Translations under genes and position numbers: made by a program | Shown here: piece by piece, positions 1 to 5,716 of the stretch | Position numbering within the stretch: position 1 is the stretch's first letter | How the letters are laid out: every line of letters begins with the position of its first letter | Origin: Desulfovibrio sp. UBA6121 | Lineage (GTDB): Bacteria > Desulfobacterota > Desulfovibrionia > Desulfovibrionales > Desulfovibrionaceae | DNA length: 8,058 nt | Direction of reading: 5' to 3' | NCBI GenBank assembly: GCA_002422505.1 | Contig: DIVX01000115.1 | Coordinates: forward strand, 1-8,058 | The notes under the pieces: model-generated | What the model was told of the DNA's origin: nothing | Database searches by the model: none | What the model saw: the letters and a program-made list of their open reading frames with translations, nothing else

Positions 1-1035
1 CCGGTTGATGACCTTGGTGATGGCCTGGATGTTGCCCGGAATGAAGCGCGAGGACAGAAGCACCAGGTCGCCCTTCTTGATGCGCACGCTGCGGTGCTCA
101 TCAAGGGACATGCGCGAGAGCGAGGCCAGGGGCTCGCCCTGGCTGCCGGTGACAAGCAGCACCACTTCCTCGTCGCGCAGGGAGCCTATCTCCTCCACCT
201 CCACCAGGGTGCCCCCGGGGATGCGCAGGGAGTCGAGCTCGCGCGCCAGGTCGATGTTGCGGGCCAGGCTGCGGCCGGAAATGGCCACCTTGCGGCCGCA
301 GGCGGCGGCGAGGTCGAAGATTTCCTGCAGGCGCTGGATGTGGCTGGAAAAAAGCGTGACGATGATGCGGCCGCGTGCGCGGTCGAACACCTCGCGCAGG
401 GAGGCCTTTATCTCGCGCTCGGTGAGGGCGAAGCCATCGCGCTCCACGTTGGTGGAGTCGCTCATGAGCAGCTTCACGCCGGGTTCGGAGAAGGCGCGTA
501 TGCCGTCCAGGTCGGTGGCGTGGCCGTCCAGGGGATTGCGGTCGATCTTGAAGTCGCCCGTGTGCAGCACCCTGCCCGCCGGGGTTTCTATGCCCAGGGC
601 ATAGCCCTGGATGATGGAGTGGCAGACCGGGAAGAAGTTGAAGGCGAAGGGGCCTATCTCCACACGGTCGCGCGGGTGCACGGGGCGCAGGTCGGCCTCG
701 ATGCAGCGCTCGGCCAGCTTGGCCCCCACCAGGGCCAGGGTGAAGTCCGAGCCGTACACCGGCACGTCCACATGGGGCAGTAGCCAGGGCAGCGCGCCTA
801 TGTGGTCCTCGTGCCCGTGGGTAAGCACAATGGCCTTGATCTTTTCGCGCTCCTCCAGAATGTGCTCGAAGCGCGGTATCACCACGTCCACGCCGAAAAG
901 ATAGTCCTCGGGGAACATCAAACCGCAGTCTATGAGCACCGTGGCGTCGTGGGTGCGCAGGGCCATGCAGTTGAGCCCGATTTCGCCCAGGCCCCCCAAG
1001 GGGTGGATGGTCAGCTCGCCGGGGGCGATCATCAT
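1..1035 (-). CDS. rnj: Ribonuclease J (metallo-beta-lactamase/beta-CASP RNase), 3' end outside window
   Basis: RNase J acts in the cytoplasm as an endoribonuclease and 5'-3' exoribonuclease in mRNA decay and rRNA maturation. The window holds the first 345 codons; the frame is still open at base 1, and RNase J proteins are usually about 550 residues, so roughly the last 200 are missing. Counting from the ATG at 1035, visible motifs are the zinc-binding HGHEDH at residues 73-78, His139 in CHSIIQG, HTGDFK at 158-163 with Asp161, the MSDSTN strand of the beta-CASP domain, His232 in SSHIQR, and TGSQGEP at 296-302. Two adjacent ATGs (1035 and 1032) are possible starts; GAGGAG at 1046-1041 is 5 or 8 nt away, so the second is slightly better spaced. 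The gene starts one base after the plsC stop, which implies cotranscription and probably coupled translation. Family assignment is very secure. Confidence 0.95.
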   Translation of the reverse strand, partial: MMIAPGELTIHPLGGLGEIGLNCMALRTHDATVLIDCGLMFPEDYLFGVDVVIPRFEHILEEREKIKAIVLTHGHEDHIGALPWLLPHVDVPVYGSDFTLALVGAKLAERCIEADLRPVHPRDRVEIGPFAFNFFPVCHSIIQGYALGIETPAGRVLHTGDFKIDRNPLDGHATDLDGIRAFSEPGVKLLMSDSTNVERDGFALTEREIKASLREVFDRARGRIIVTLFSSHIQRLQEIFDLAAACGRKVAISGRSLARNIDLARELDSLRIPGGTLVEVEEIGSLRDEEVVLLVTGSQGEPLASLSRMSLDEHRSVRIKKGDLVLLSSRFIPGNIQAITKVINR

Positions 1036-1036
1036 G

Positions 1037-1756
1037 TCAGCTCCTCAAAAGTTCCTGATAGGCGGCGTTCATCAAGGCGTACATGTCGTCCTTGAATTTC
1101 TCGCGTTCCTTCAGGGTATATTGGGCCGGGTCCACGGGGGGCAAGGCCCGAAGGCGGATTCTCTGGTCCGGGTTGAACAAAATGGAATTCTTGGGCAGCA
1201 GCTTTCCCGTGCCCTCCATGACCAGCGGGGCCACGGGCAGGCCGCACTTCAGGGCCAATACCATGCCGCCCACCTTGAAGTCCATGAGCTTTGAAAGATC
1301 GGGGTTGCGCGTGCCTTCTGGAAAGATGAGCGGGGAAATGCCCGCCTGGGCCGAAGCCACGGCCTCGTCCACGCTTTTCATGGCCGCGCGCCTGTTCTCG
1401 CGGTTGATGGAGATGTGCCCGGCGTTGCCCAGGGCCTTGCCGTACACGGGGATCTTGAACAGGCTTTCCTTGGCCACAAAGCGCATATGGTAGTCCCAGA
1501 GCGTGTCGAAAAGAATGGGGATGTCAAACAAACTCTGGTGGTTGCACATGAAGACGTAATGCCCCTTGGGGTCAAGGGCCGAGAGGTCGGCGTCCACCTT
1601 GATGCCTGCCATGTGCAGCATCGCCCGGCCATAGACCTTGCCGTAGTGGTCCTTCTCGTCCAGGGTCGCTTTTTCCTGGTCGAGCATGAGCTGGCGCACG
1701 CTGTAGTAAAGCGTTGCCGGAACCAGGGTGGCGAAGAAGCGGAGAACTCGGTACAT
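1037..1756 (-). CDS. plsC: 1-acyl-sn-glycerol-3-phosphate acyltransferase (PlsC/LPAAT family)
   Basis: This 239-residue protein belongs to the PlsC acyltransferases, which add the second acyl chain to lysophosphatidic acid to make phosphatidic acid at the inner face of the cytoplasmic membrane. The family's HX4D catalytic motif is clear as NHQSLFD (His73, Asp78). GHISINRENR near residues 113-122 fits motif II, FPEGTR at 145-150 is the substrate-binding motif III, and LPVAPLVM at 173-180 fits motif IV. The N-terminal 20 residues are hydrophobic and aromatic (VLRFFATLVPATLYYSV) and probably anchor it to the membrane. Length is normal. The ATG at 1756 has an AGGA element about 9 nt upstream. It lies after the terminator of the EF-G-like gene, so it should have its own promoter, and it is followed immediately by the RNase J gene. 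Acyl chain preference cannot be read from sequence; a lysophospholipid acyltransferase of another specificity is possible. Confidence 0.93.
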   Translation of the reverse strand: MYRVLRFFATLVPATLYYSVRQLMLDQEKATLDEKDHYGKVYGRAMLHMAGIKVDADLSALDPKGHYVFMCNHQSLFDIPILFDTLWDYHMRFVAKESLFKIPVYGKALGNAGHISINRENRRAAMKSVDEAVASAQAGISPLIFPEGTRNPDLSKLMDFKVGGMVLALKCGLPVAPLVMEGTGKLLPKNSILFNPDQRIRLRALPPVDPAQYTLKEREKFKDDMYALMNAAYQELLRS

Positions 1757-1777
1757 GCTGCGTTCCTGTCAAAGTTG

Positions 1778-1798
1778 TTTCACAGCCAATACGTGAAA
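1778..1798. promoter_or_regulatory. 21-bp dyad upstream of plsC, possible operator
   Basis: TTTCAC (1778-1783) and GTGAAA (1793-1798) form a perfect 6-bp inverted repeat with a 9-base spacer, 22 to 42 bases upstream of the plsC ATG. A weak promoter reading toward plsC overlaps it: TTGTGC (1814-1809) as -35 and TATTGG (1791-1786) as -10, with a 17-base spacer, so a protein bound to the dyad would cover the -10. The half-sites do not match CRP/FNR sites, whose order is TGTGA then TCACA. The promoter matches are poor (3 of 6 in each box), so both calls are tentative. Confidence 0.35.
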
Positions 1799-1865
1799 TG
1801 CCCCTGGGGCACAAGGGTTGCGGGGTTCCGCAGCATTCTGGCAGGGCCTGCGCCCGGTTCCCCCC

Positions 1866-1897
1866 AAAAAAAGGCGGCGGAGAATGCCCCCGCCGCC
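1866..1897 (-). terminator. Intrinsic terminator of the EF-G-like gene
   Basis: Read on the minus strand, an 8-bp perfect GC stem (GGCGGCGG at 1897-1890 pairing with CCGCCGCC at 1880-1873) closes a 9-base loop and is followed at once by seven T residues (1872-1866). It begins 31 bases after the TAG stop of the EF-G-like gene. This is a textbook Rho-independent terminator, and it separates that gene from plsC and the RNase J gene. Confidence 0.93.
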
Positions 1898-1928
1898 CCT
1901 GGTTGGCTGTTGCCGCGTGGAACGCGGG

Positions 1929-4001
1929 CTATTCTTCTTCAGCCGCCTCGCGCTTGTTTTCCTCAATGACCTTGGCCGCAATGGGCGGCGGGCATTCCTC
2001 GTAGTTGGAGAACTCCATGGTGAAGGTGCCTTGGCCGGCCGTCATGGAGCGCAGGTCGGGCGCGTATTTCAGCACCTCGCTCATGGGCACGTGGGCCTTG
2101 ATCTCGGTGACGCCGCCCTGGCTCTCGCTGCCGAGCACCTTGCCGCGCCTGCTGGACAAGTCGCCGATGACATCGCCCATGTAGGCGTCGGGCACGGCCA
2201 CGGTGACGGTCATAATGGGTTCAAGCAGGATCATCTTGGCCTTTTCGCAGGCCCGCTTGAAGGCGATGGAGCCCGCGATCTTGAAGGCCATTTCCGACGA
2301 GTCCACGTTGTGGAAACTGCCGTCGTAGAGCGTCACCTTGAAGTCGATGACCGGGAAGCCCGCCAGCACGCCGCGCGCGGCGGATTCCACAACGCCCTTG
2401 TCCACGGCGGGAATGTATTGCCGGGGAATGGAGCCGCCCACGATGGCATCGACGAACTCGTAGCCCGCGCCCTTGGATTGGGGCTCCAGGTGTATCCAGC
2501 AATCGCCGAACTGGCCGCGGCCGCCGGTTTGCTTCTTGTGGCGGCCCTGGATTTCCCGCGCCGCGGTCTTGAAGGTTTCGCGGTAGGGCACCTTGGGCGT
2601 CTTGAGGATGATATCCACCTTGTAGCGCCGCTTGGCCTTTTCCACGCTGATTTCGATGTGGTTTTGCCCCATGCCGGAAAGCAGGGTGTCTGCGGTCTCT
2701 TCGTCGCGTCCAAGCTTCAGGGTCACGTCCTCGTCCAGCAGCTTGGCCATGGCCTGGTACACCTTGTCTTCGTCGCCCTTTTCCTTGGGGGCCAGGGCAT
2801 AGGTGATAAGCGTGGGCGCCAGCTGCGGCTTCTTGAGGGCAAAGGGCGCCTTGTCCGAGGACAGGCTGTCGCCGGTGTTGGTGTCCTTGAGCTTGGCCAG
2901 GGTGACGATGGAGCCGGGGCCCAGGGGCGTTTTGCAGGGCACCTGCTCCTTGCCGGTGGTCAAAAGCAGCTGGCCCATGCGCTCGTGCTGGCCCGTGCGG
3001 GAATTCAGCAGGTTCATGTCGCCGCTGAGGGTGCCGGAGATGACGCGCAGGACCGTGAGCTGCCCGGCAAAGGGGTCGGCCAGGGTCTTGAACACAAAGC
3101 CGGCCACGGGCGCGGCTTCCATGCTCTCTCTGGCGGAGCCGTCCTCGCCCTCCCAGTAGGGGTGGTCCAGCGGGCAGGGCAGAAAGGCCTGGATGGCGTC
3201 GAGCAATTGCGGGCCGCCCATGTTGTTCAGGCCGCTGCCGATGAGCACCGGCACCAGCTCTCCGCTTTTGACGCCGACCACCAGCGCGCTCTTGAGCTCG
3301 TCCGGGGTCAGCTCGCCCGCGTCGAGGTACTTCTCCATCAAGGCTTCGTCGCTTTCGGCGATGTTTTCGATCATGGCCTCGCGCAGGGGGGTGCTTTCCG
3401 CCTCCACCTCGGGCGGAATGGCGGCCTTTTGCGCGCCGCCCTTGCCGTCGAAGACAAGCGCGGTGTTTTCCAGCAGGTCCACCACGCCCTTGAACTGCTC
3501 GCGCTCGCCCATGGGGTAGTGCAGCAGCACGGGCTTTATGCCCAAGGAATCCTTGAGTCCGCTGAAGGCGGTCTGGAAGTCGGCGCGGTCGCGGTCCATT
3601 TTGTTGATGAAAACCAGGGCGGGCAGCCCGGCCTTTTTCACTTCGCCCCAGGCCTTGCGGGTAAGCGGCTTCACGCCGTCCACCGCGTCGATGACGAAGA
3701 CGGCGGCATCGGCTGCGGCCAGGGTATAAGGCAGGTCGCCGTTGAAGTTGTTGTCGCCTGGAGTATCGATGAGGAAGTGCTGGTTCTTGTTCCACTTGAA
3801 GTTTGCAAAACCCGGCTGGATGGAGCCCCTGCGCTTTATCTCCTCGGGCTCGAAATCAAGGGCGGTGGTCCCGTCCTCAATCTTTCCCAGGCGGCTGGTC
3901 GCACCCGCGTTGAACAGGAGCATTTCCGCCACAGAGGTTTTGCCGCTGCCGCCATGACCCACCAAAACATACGTCCGTTGAGACTTGAGCGCTTCCGACA
4001 T
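1929..4001 (-). CDS. EF-G-like translational GTPase (FusA2-type paralogue)
   Basis: This 690-residue protein has the full five-domain layout of elongation factor G: G domain about 1-290, domain II about 295-385, III about 395-470, IV about 472-590 and V about 593-680. The P-loop is GHGGSGKTS (15-23) and the G4 motif is NKMD (133-136). The domain IV loops KQTGGRGQFG (490-499) and HNVDSSEMAF (564-573, with the tip His564) are EF-G-like. Two switch elements differ from canonical EF-G: G3 reads DTPGDNNF (79-86) where EF-G has DTPGHVDF, and switch I has RGSIQ (58-62) instead of RGITI. Such changes mark the EF-G-like subfamily often called FusA2, not the housekeeping fusA of the str operon, whose ribosomal-protein neighbours are absent here. 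The ATG at 4001 has GGAG 6 nt upstream. It forms its own transcription unit with a strong promoter and a terminator. Cellular role is uncertain; it may act in stress or specialised translation. Confidence 0.92.
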   Translation of the reverse strand: MSEALKSQRTYVLVGHGGSGKTSVAEMLLFNAGATSRLGKIEDGTTALDFEPEEIKRRGSIQPGFANFKWNKNQHFLIDTPGDNNFNGDLPYTLAAADAAVFVIDAVDGVKPLTRKAWGEVKKAGLPALVFINKMDRDRADFQTAFSGLKDSLGIKPVLLHYPMGEREQFKGVVDLLENTALVFDGKGGAQKAAIPPEVEAESTPLREAMIENIAESDEALMEKYLDAGELTPDELKSALVVGVKSGELVPVLIGSGLNNMGGPQLLDAIQAFLPCPLDHPYWEGEDGSARESMEAAPVAGFVFKTLADPFAGQLTVLRVISGTLSGDMNLLNSRTGQHERMGQLLLTTGKEQVPCKTPLGPGSIVTLAKLKDTNTGDSLSSDKAPFALKKPQLAPTLITYALAPKEKGDEDKVYQAMAKLLDEDVTLKLGRDEETADTLLSGMGQNHIEISVEKAKRRYKVDIILKTPKVPYRETFKTAAREIQGRHKKQTGGRGQFGDCWIHLEPQSKGAGYEFVDAIVGGSIPRQYIPAVDKGVVESAARGVLAGFPVIDFKVTLYDGSFHNVDSSEMAFKIAGSIAFKRACEKAKMILLEPIMTVTVAVPDAYMGDVIGDLSSRRGKVLGSESQGGVTEIKAHVPMSEVLKYAPDLRSMTAGQGTFTMEFSNYEECPPPIAAKVIEENKREAAEEE

Positions 4002-4026
4002 CCCGTACTCCGTGTATCGAGTTTAT

Positions 4027-4049
4027 CCGCCGAGAATCGCATTCGGCGG
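4027..4049 (-). promoter_or_regulatory. Hairpin in the 5' leader of the EF-G-like gene
   Basis: CCGCCGA (4027-4033) and TCGGCGG (4043-4049) are a perfect 7-bp inverted repeat around a 9-base loop. It lies in the predicted untranslated leader, 26 to 48 bases upstream of the ATG, and leaves the Shine-Dalgarno GGAG free. No T-run follows it on the minus strand, so it does not look like a terminator. It may stabilise the mRNA or bind a regulator; it could also be a DNA operator downstream of the start site. Confidence 0.4.
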
Positions 4050-4085
4050 GAAAAGACGAACCCACCTGGAATTATCTATGTTTAG

Positions 4086-4115
4086 ACTATAGAGAGGTGG
4101 AAGCGAAAATGTCAA
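4086..4115 (-). promoter_or_regulatory. Sigma-70-type promoter of the EF-G-like gene
   Basis: On the minus strand a perfect -35 box TTGACA (4115-4110) and a -10 box TATAGT (4091-4086, 5 of 6 to TATAAT) are 18 bases apart. Transcription would begin near 4079, giving a leader of about 78 bases. The AT-richer stretch upstream (about 4135-4162) stands out against the GC-rich surroundings and could help as an UP-like element. This is the best promoter match in the window. Confidence 0.8.
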
Positions 4116-4402
4116 GGCCGTGGGACGGATGGATGAAAGTGTATTGAAATAAACCGACATTTTTGCAGGCGGCGCGGCGCTTGCTTGCGGCCTGGCAAGG
4201 GCCTTGGCCGCTGCTTCGGTCTATGGGTTGGCGGCGCGGCGGCGACTTGGCGGCAGGCCGGGCGTAGGATTTCTGCCTGGCGCGGCCAAGGGCCGGGGCC
4301 AAGCCCTGCGAGCCCACAGCCTCGGTTGCGTTCTTCGCGTCAGGAGAACCTGGCGCAGGCGGCACAAGGCGAAGGGGCGGAGGCCTGTTCCGAAAAGCCG
4401 GG
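4116..4402. other. Gene-free GC-rich spacer of about 290 bases
   Basis: I see no credible gene here. The open frames crossing it give arginine- and proline-rich translations with no recognisable domain, and none has a good ribosome binding site. No clear terminator for the DUF488 gene, which ends at 4403, is present. The main structure is an inverted repeat with 10-base arms, CCTTGGCCGC at 4202-4211 and GCGGCCAAGG at 4282-4291, enclosing 70 bases that include the smaller pair GGCAG/CTGCC. It could be the remains of a structured RNA or merely GC-rich noise. The end nearest the EF-G-like gene (about 4135-4162) is AT-richer and adjoins that gene's promoter. Confidence 0.5.
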
Positions 4403-4993
4403 TCAGGATTCCTTGGGCGCAACCGGCGTTGCGGAGCGCCATTTGGGCTCCGGCAGGTCGCCGAAGAGCGAGAGCTGCCGGGGCTGCGCGGCCTCCTCGT
4501 CCAGCAGCTCGGACTCTGAGATAAGGCTGCCGCTGGCCAGAATGTGCGCCACCCCGATGCCGCGCTGGCGCAGCACGCGCCCCAGCAGCAGCCTGCGGTG
4601 GCAGGCGCGCGGGTCGGCCTCCGCGCAGGTAAGCGCAAGCCGCTGGCCCTTGCGCAGGTCGCTCAGCACCTGGGCAATGCCCTGCTCAAACCAGGGCTGC
4701 GCCGCCAGCTTGTCATAGAGCACGTAGCCCAGGGAATCGTAGAACTCCGCGTCCTCCGGCATACCGCCCAGTTCCCGGCCCAGGTAGCGGTAGCGCAGGC
4801 CCGCGCGCTGCGCCAGCGCCTCTATCTGGTCCTTGTTGAAGTGCGGCGCATGGCGCGAGAACGGCTTTGAGCGCACGTCCACCAGCAGGTTAATGTCGTG
4901 CGTGCGGAGATTGTTGAGAAAACGCTCCACGGGCATGGTGGAGAACCCGGCGGTGAAGACAGCCTGGGACTCGATCAGTGGGGGGTGGGACAT
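4403..4993 (-). CDS. DUF488 family protein with a C-terminal sliding-clamp-binding-like motif
   Basis: The first 157 or so residues carry the conserved features of DUF488: DVRSKPFSR at 39-47, LGRELGG at 71-77, and the cysteine/histidine cluster CAEADPRACHR at 123-133 (Cys123, Glu125, Cys131, His132, Arg133). The family's biochemical role is not established; the conserved Cys, His and Arg residues suggest an enzyme active site or a ligand pocket. The last 40 residues are a low-complexity acidic and proline-containing tail that includes QLSLF at 173-177, matching the QL(S/D)LF consensus for binding the DNA polymerase III beta clamp. The start at 4993 is supported by a perfect AAGGAGGT (5008-5001) 7 nt upstream, the strongest Shine-Dalgarno in the window, which implies good expression. 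The gene is monocistronic as far as can be seen and divergent from the gene at 5157. Confidence 0.9.
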   Translation of the reverse strand: MSHPPLIESQAVFTAGFSTMPVERFLNNLRTHDINLLVDVRSKPFSRHAPHFNKDQIEALAQRAGLRYRYLGRELGGMPEDAEFYDSLGYVLYDKLAAQPWFEQGIAQVLSDLRKGQRLALTCAEADPRACHRRLLLGRVLRQRGIGVAHILASGSLISESELLDEEAAQPRQLSLFGDLPEPKWRSATPVAPKES

Positions 4994-5016
4994 GGGAGTT
5001 ACCTCCTTGGCGCATT

Positions 5017-5045
5017 GTGTTATGCAAGCGGCCTGTATGCGTCAA
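5017..5045 (-). promoter_or_regulatory. Candidate promoter of the DUF488 gene
   Basis: On the minus strand TTGACG (5045-5040, 5 of 6 to the -35 consensus) is followed after 17 bases by TAACAC (5022-5017, 3 of 6). The -35 box is good and the -10 weak. Placement 24 bases upstream of the ATG, just before the strong Shine-Dalgarno, would give a very short leader. Another -10 register (CATAAC at 15 bases) is possible. Confidence 0.4.
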
Positions 5046-5056
5046 GCGAAGTTTGG

Positions 5057-5068
5057 GCCTGCGCAGGC
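5057..5068. repeat. Perfect 12-bp palindrome between divergent genes
   Basis: GCCTGCGCAGGC is its own reverse complement. It lies in the 163-bp space between the divergent DUF488 and 5157 genes, just upstream of the candidate -35 boxes of both. It could be an operator serving both directions, but a GC-rich palindrome of this size may also arise by chance. Confidence 0.4.
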
Positions 5069-5081
5069 AATGCGGCGGGGC

Positions 5082-5110
5082 TTGCGGCCCGGCCTTGGCG
5101 CATGTATTCT
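5082..5110 (+). promoter_or_regulatory. Candidate promoter of the unassigned gene at 5157
   Basis: TTGCGG (5082-5087) and TATTCT (5105-5110) are 17 bases apart on the plus strand, matching the consensus at 3 of 6 and 4 of 6 positions. Transcription would start near 5117, leaving a leader of about 40 bases that contains the AAGGAG ribosome site. The match is modest and is supported mainly by position and spacing. Confidence 0.35.
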
Positions 5111-5156
5111 TCCCCAGCCCGCACCGGGCCCCATGCCGCAACAAGGAGACCAAGCC

Positions 5157-5624
5157 ATGCCCATGAAGGACTACCAGGACGCCCTGACCCGCCTGCAAAA
5201 AGGCCTGGCCAGCGGCTATCAAAGCTCGCCCGGCGTGCTCAACGTTCCGGGGCAGTCGCTCATGTGCAAGGTGGACCCGGAATATTATCTGGCCCTTGAG
5301 CCCATCTTTCTGGAAATTCTGGCGCGCTGGGCCATTTCCTTCCCGCAGGCCGTGCTGGAAACCCTGGTGCACACCGGCAACCTGGTGTTCTGCAAGCCCT
5401 TGAGCACTCACATCATTCCCCTTACTGTGAGCTGGGGCGGGCGCGATTACGAAGTGCAGGCGGCCTTCCTGCCTGCGGACTTCGTCGACCGCTCGCTGAA
5501 GCTGTACGCCGGGGTGCAAGAGCCCCTGCCCGTGAGCGAGCTGCGCATCCGCACCGGCGAGCGCGCCGCCCTGGAGGCCTTCTTTGCGGAGAAGACGCCC
5601 CTGGGCCACGTGGCCTTTTTGTAG
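5157..5624 (+). CDS. Unassigned 155-residue protein
   Basis: I do not recognise this protein. The frame is open further upstream, but the ATG at 5157 is chosen because AAGGAG (5143-5148) lies 8 nt before it and the upstream part would be antisense to the DUF488 gene. A second ATG at 5163 is less well spaced. The protein looks soluble and folded: no signal peptide, no membrane segment of sufficient length, and a mix of charged and aromatic residues. Noticeable segments are PGVLNVPGQSLMCKVDPEYY at 25-44, a hydrophobic helix around 47-71 (LEPIFLEILARWAISFPQAV), a beta-rich stretch around 74-105 ending WGGRDYEVQAAFLP, and two cysteines (37 and 79) too far apart to form an obvious metal site. It is the only plus-strand gene in the window, is divergent from the DUF488 gene, and ends just before a shared terminator. 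Codon use matches its neighbours, so recent transfer is not indicated. Confidence 0.82.
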   Translation: MPMKDYQDALTRLQKGLASGYQSSPGVLNVPGQSLMCKVDPEYYLALEPIFLEILARWAISFPQAVLETLVHTGNLVFCKPLSTHIIPLTVSWGGRDYEVQAAFLPADFVDRSLKLYAGVQEPLPVSELRIRTGERAALEAFFAEKTPLGHVAFL

Positions 5625-5644
5625 CCCTGCCGCCTTGCGCGCAC

Positions 5645-5688
5645 GCAAAAGGGGCGCCCCGCCGATGACCGGTGGAGCGCCCCTTTGC
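5645..5688. terminator. Bidirectional intrinsic terminator between convergent genes
   Basis: AAAGGGGCGC (5648-5657) pairs with GCGCCCCTTT (5677-5686) in a 10-bp perfect stem around a 19-base loop; GC pairs beyond it extend the stem if one extra A is bulged. It sits 20 bases after the stop of the plus-strand gene and 28 bases after the stop of the minus-strand gene at 5717. Because the arms start with A and end with T, a transcript from either side ends in a short U-run, four on the minus strand and three on the plus strand. The U-runs are short, so efficiency may be moderate. Confidence 0.78.
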
Positions 5689-5716
5689 TTTGGAAAGCGG
5701 TGTCGGTTCGCGCGGG

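Noticed and set aside
94..783. Plus-strand open frame of 229 codons
   Set aside because: It is antisense to the RNase J gene, which has intact catalytic motifs throughout.
1778..1798. CRP/FNR-type or HcpR-type site before plsC
   Set aside because: Those sites have TGTGA-like half-sites before TCACA; here the order is reversed and the spacer is 9, not 6.
1818..4085. Plus-strand open frame of 755 codons
   Set aside because: It is antisense to the EF-G-like gene, whose five domains and motifs are unmistakable. Long antisense frames are expected in GC-rich genomes; the translation is His-, Gly- and Ala-rich with no domain and begins inside the terminator region.
4087..4638. Minus-strand open frame of 183 codons covering the gene-free spacer
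   Set aside because: The translation is Arg-, Pro- and Ala-rich, starts inside the DUF488 gene in another frame without a ribosome site, and runs through the EF-G-like promoter.
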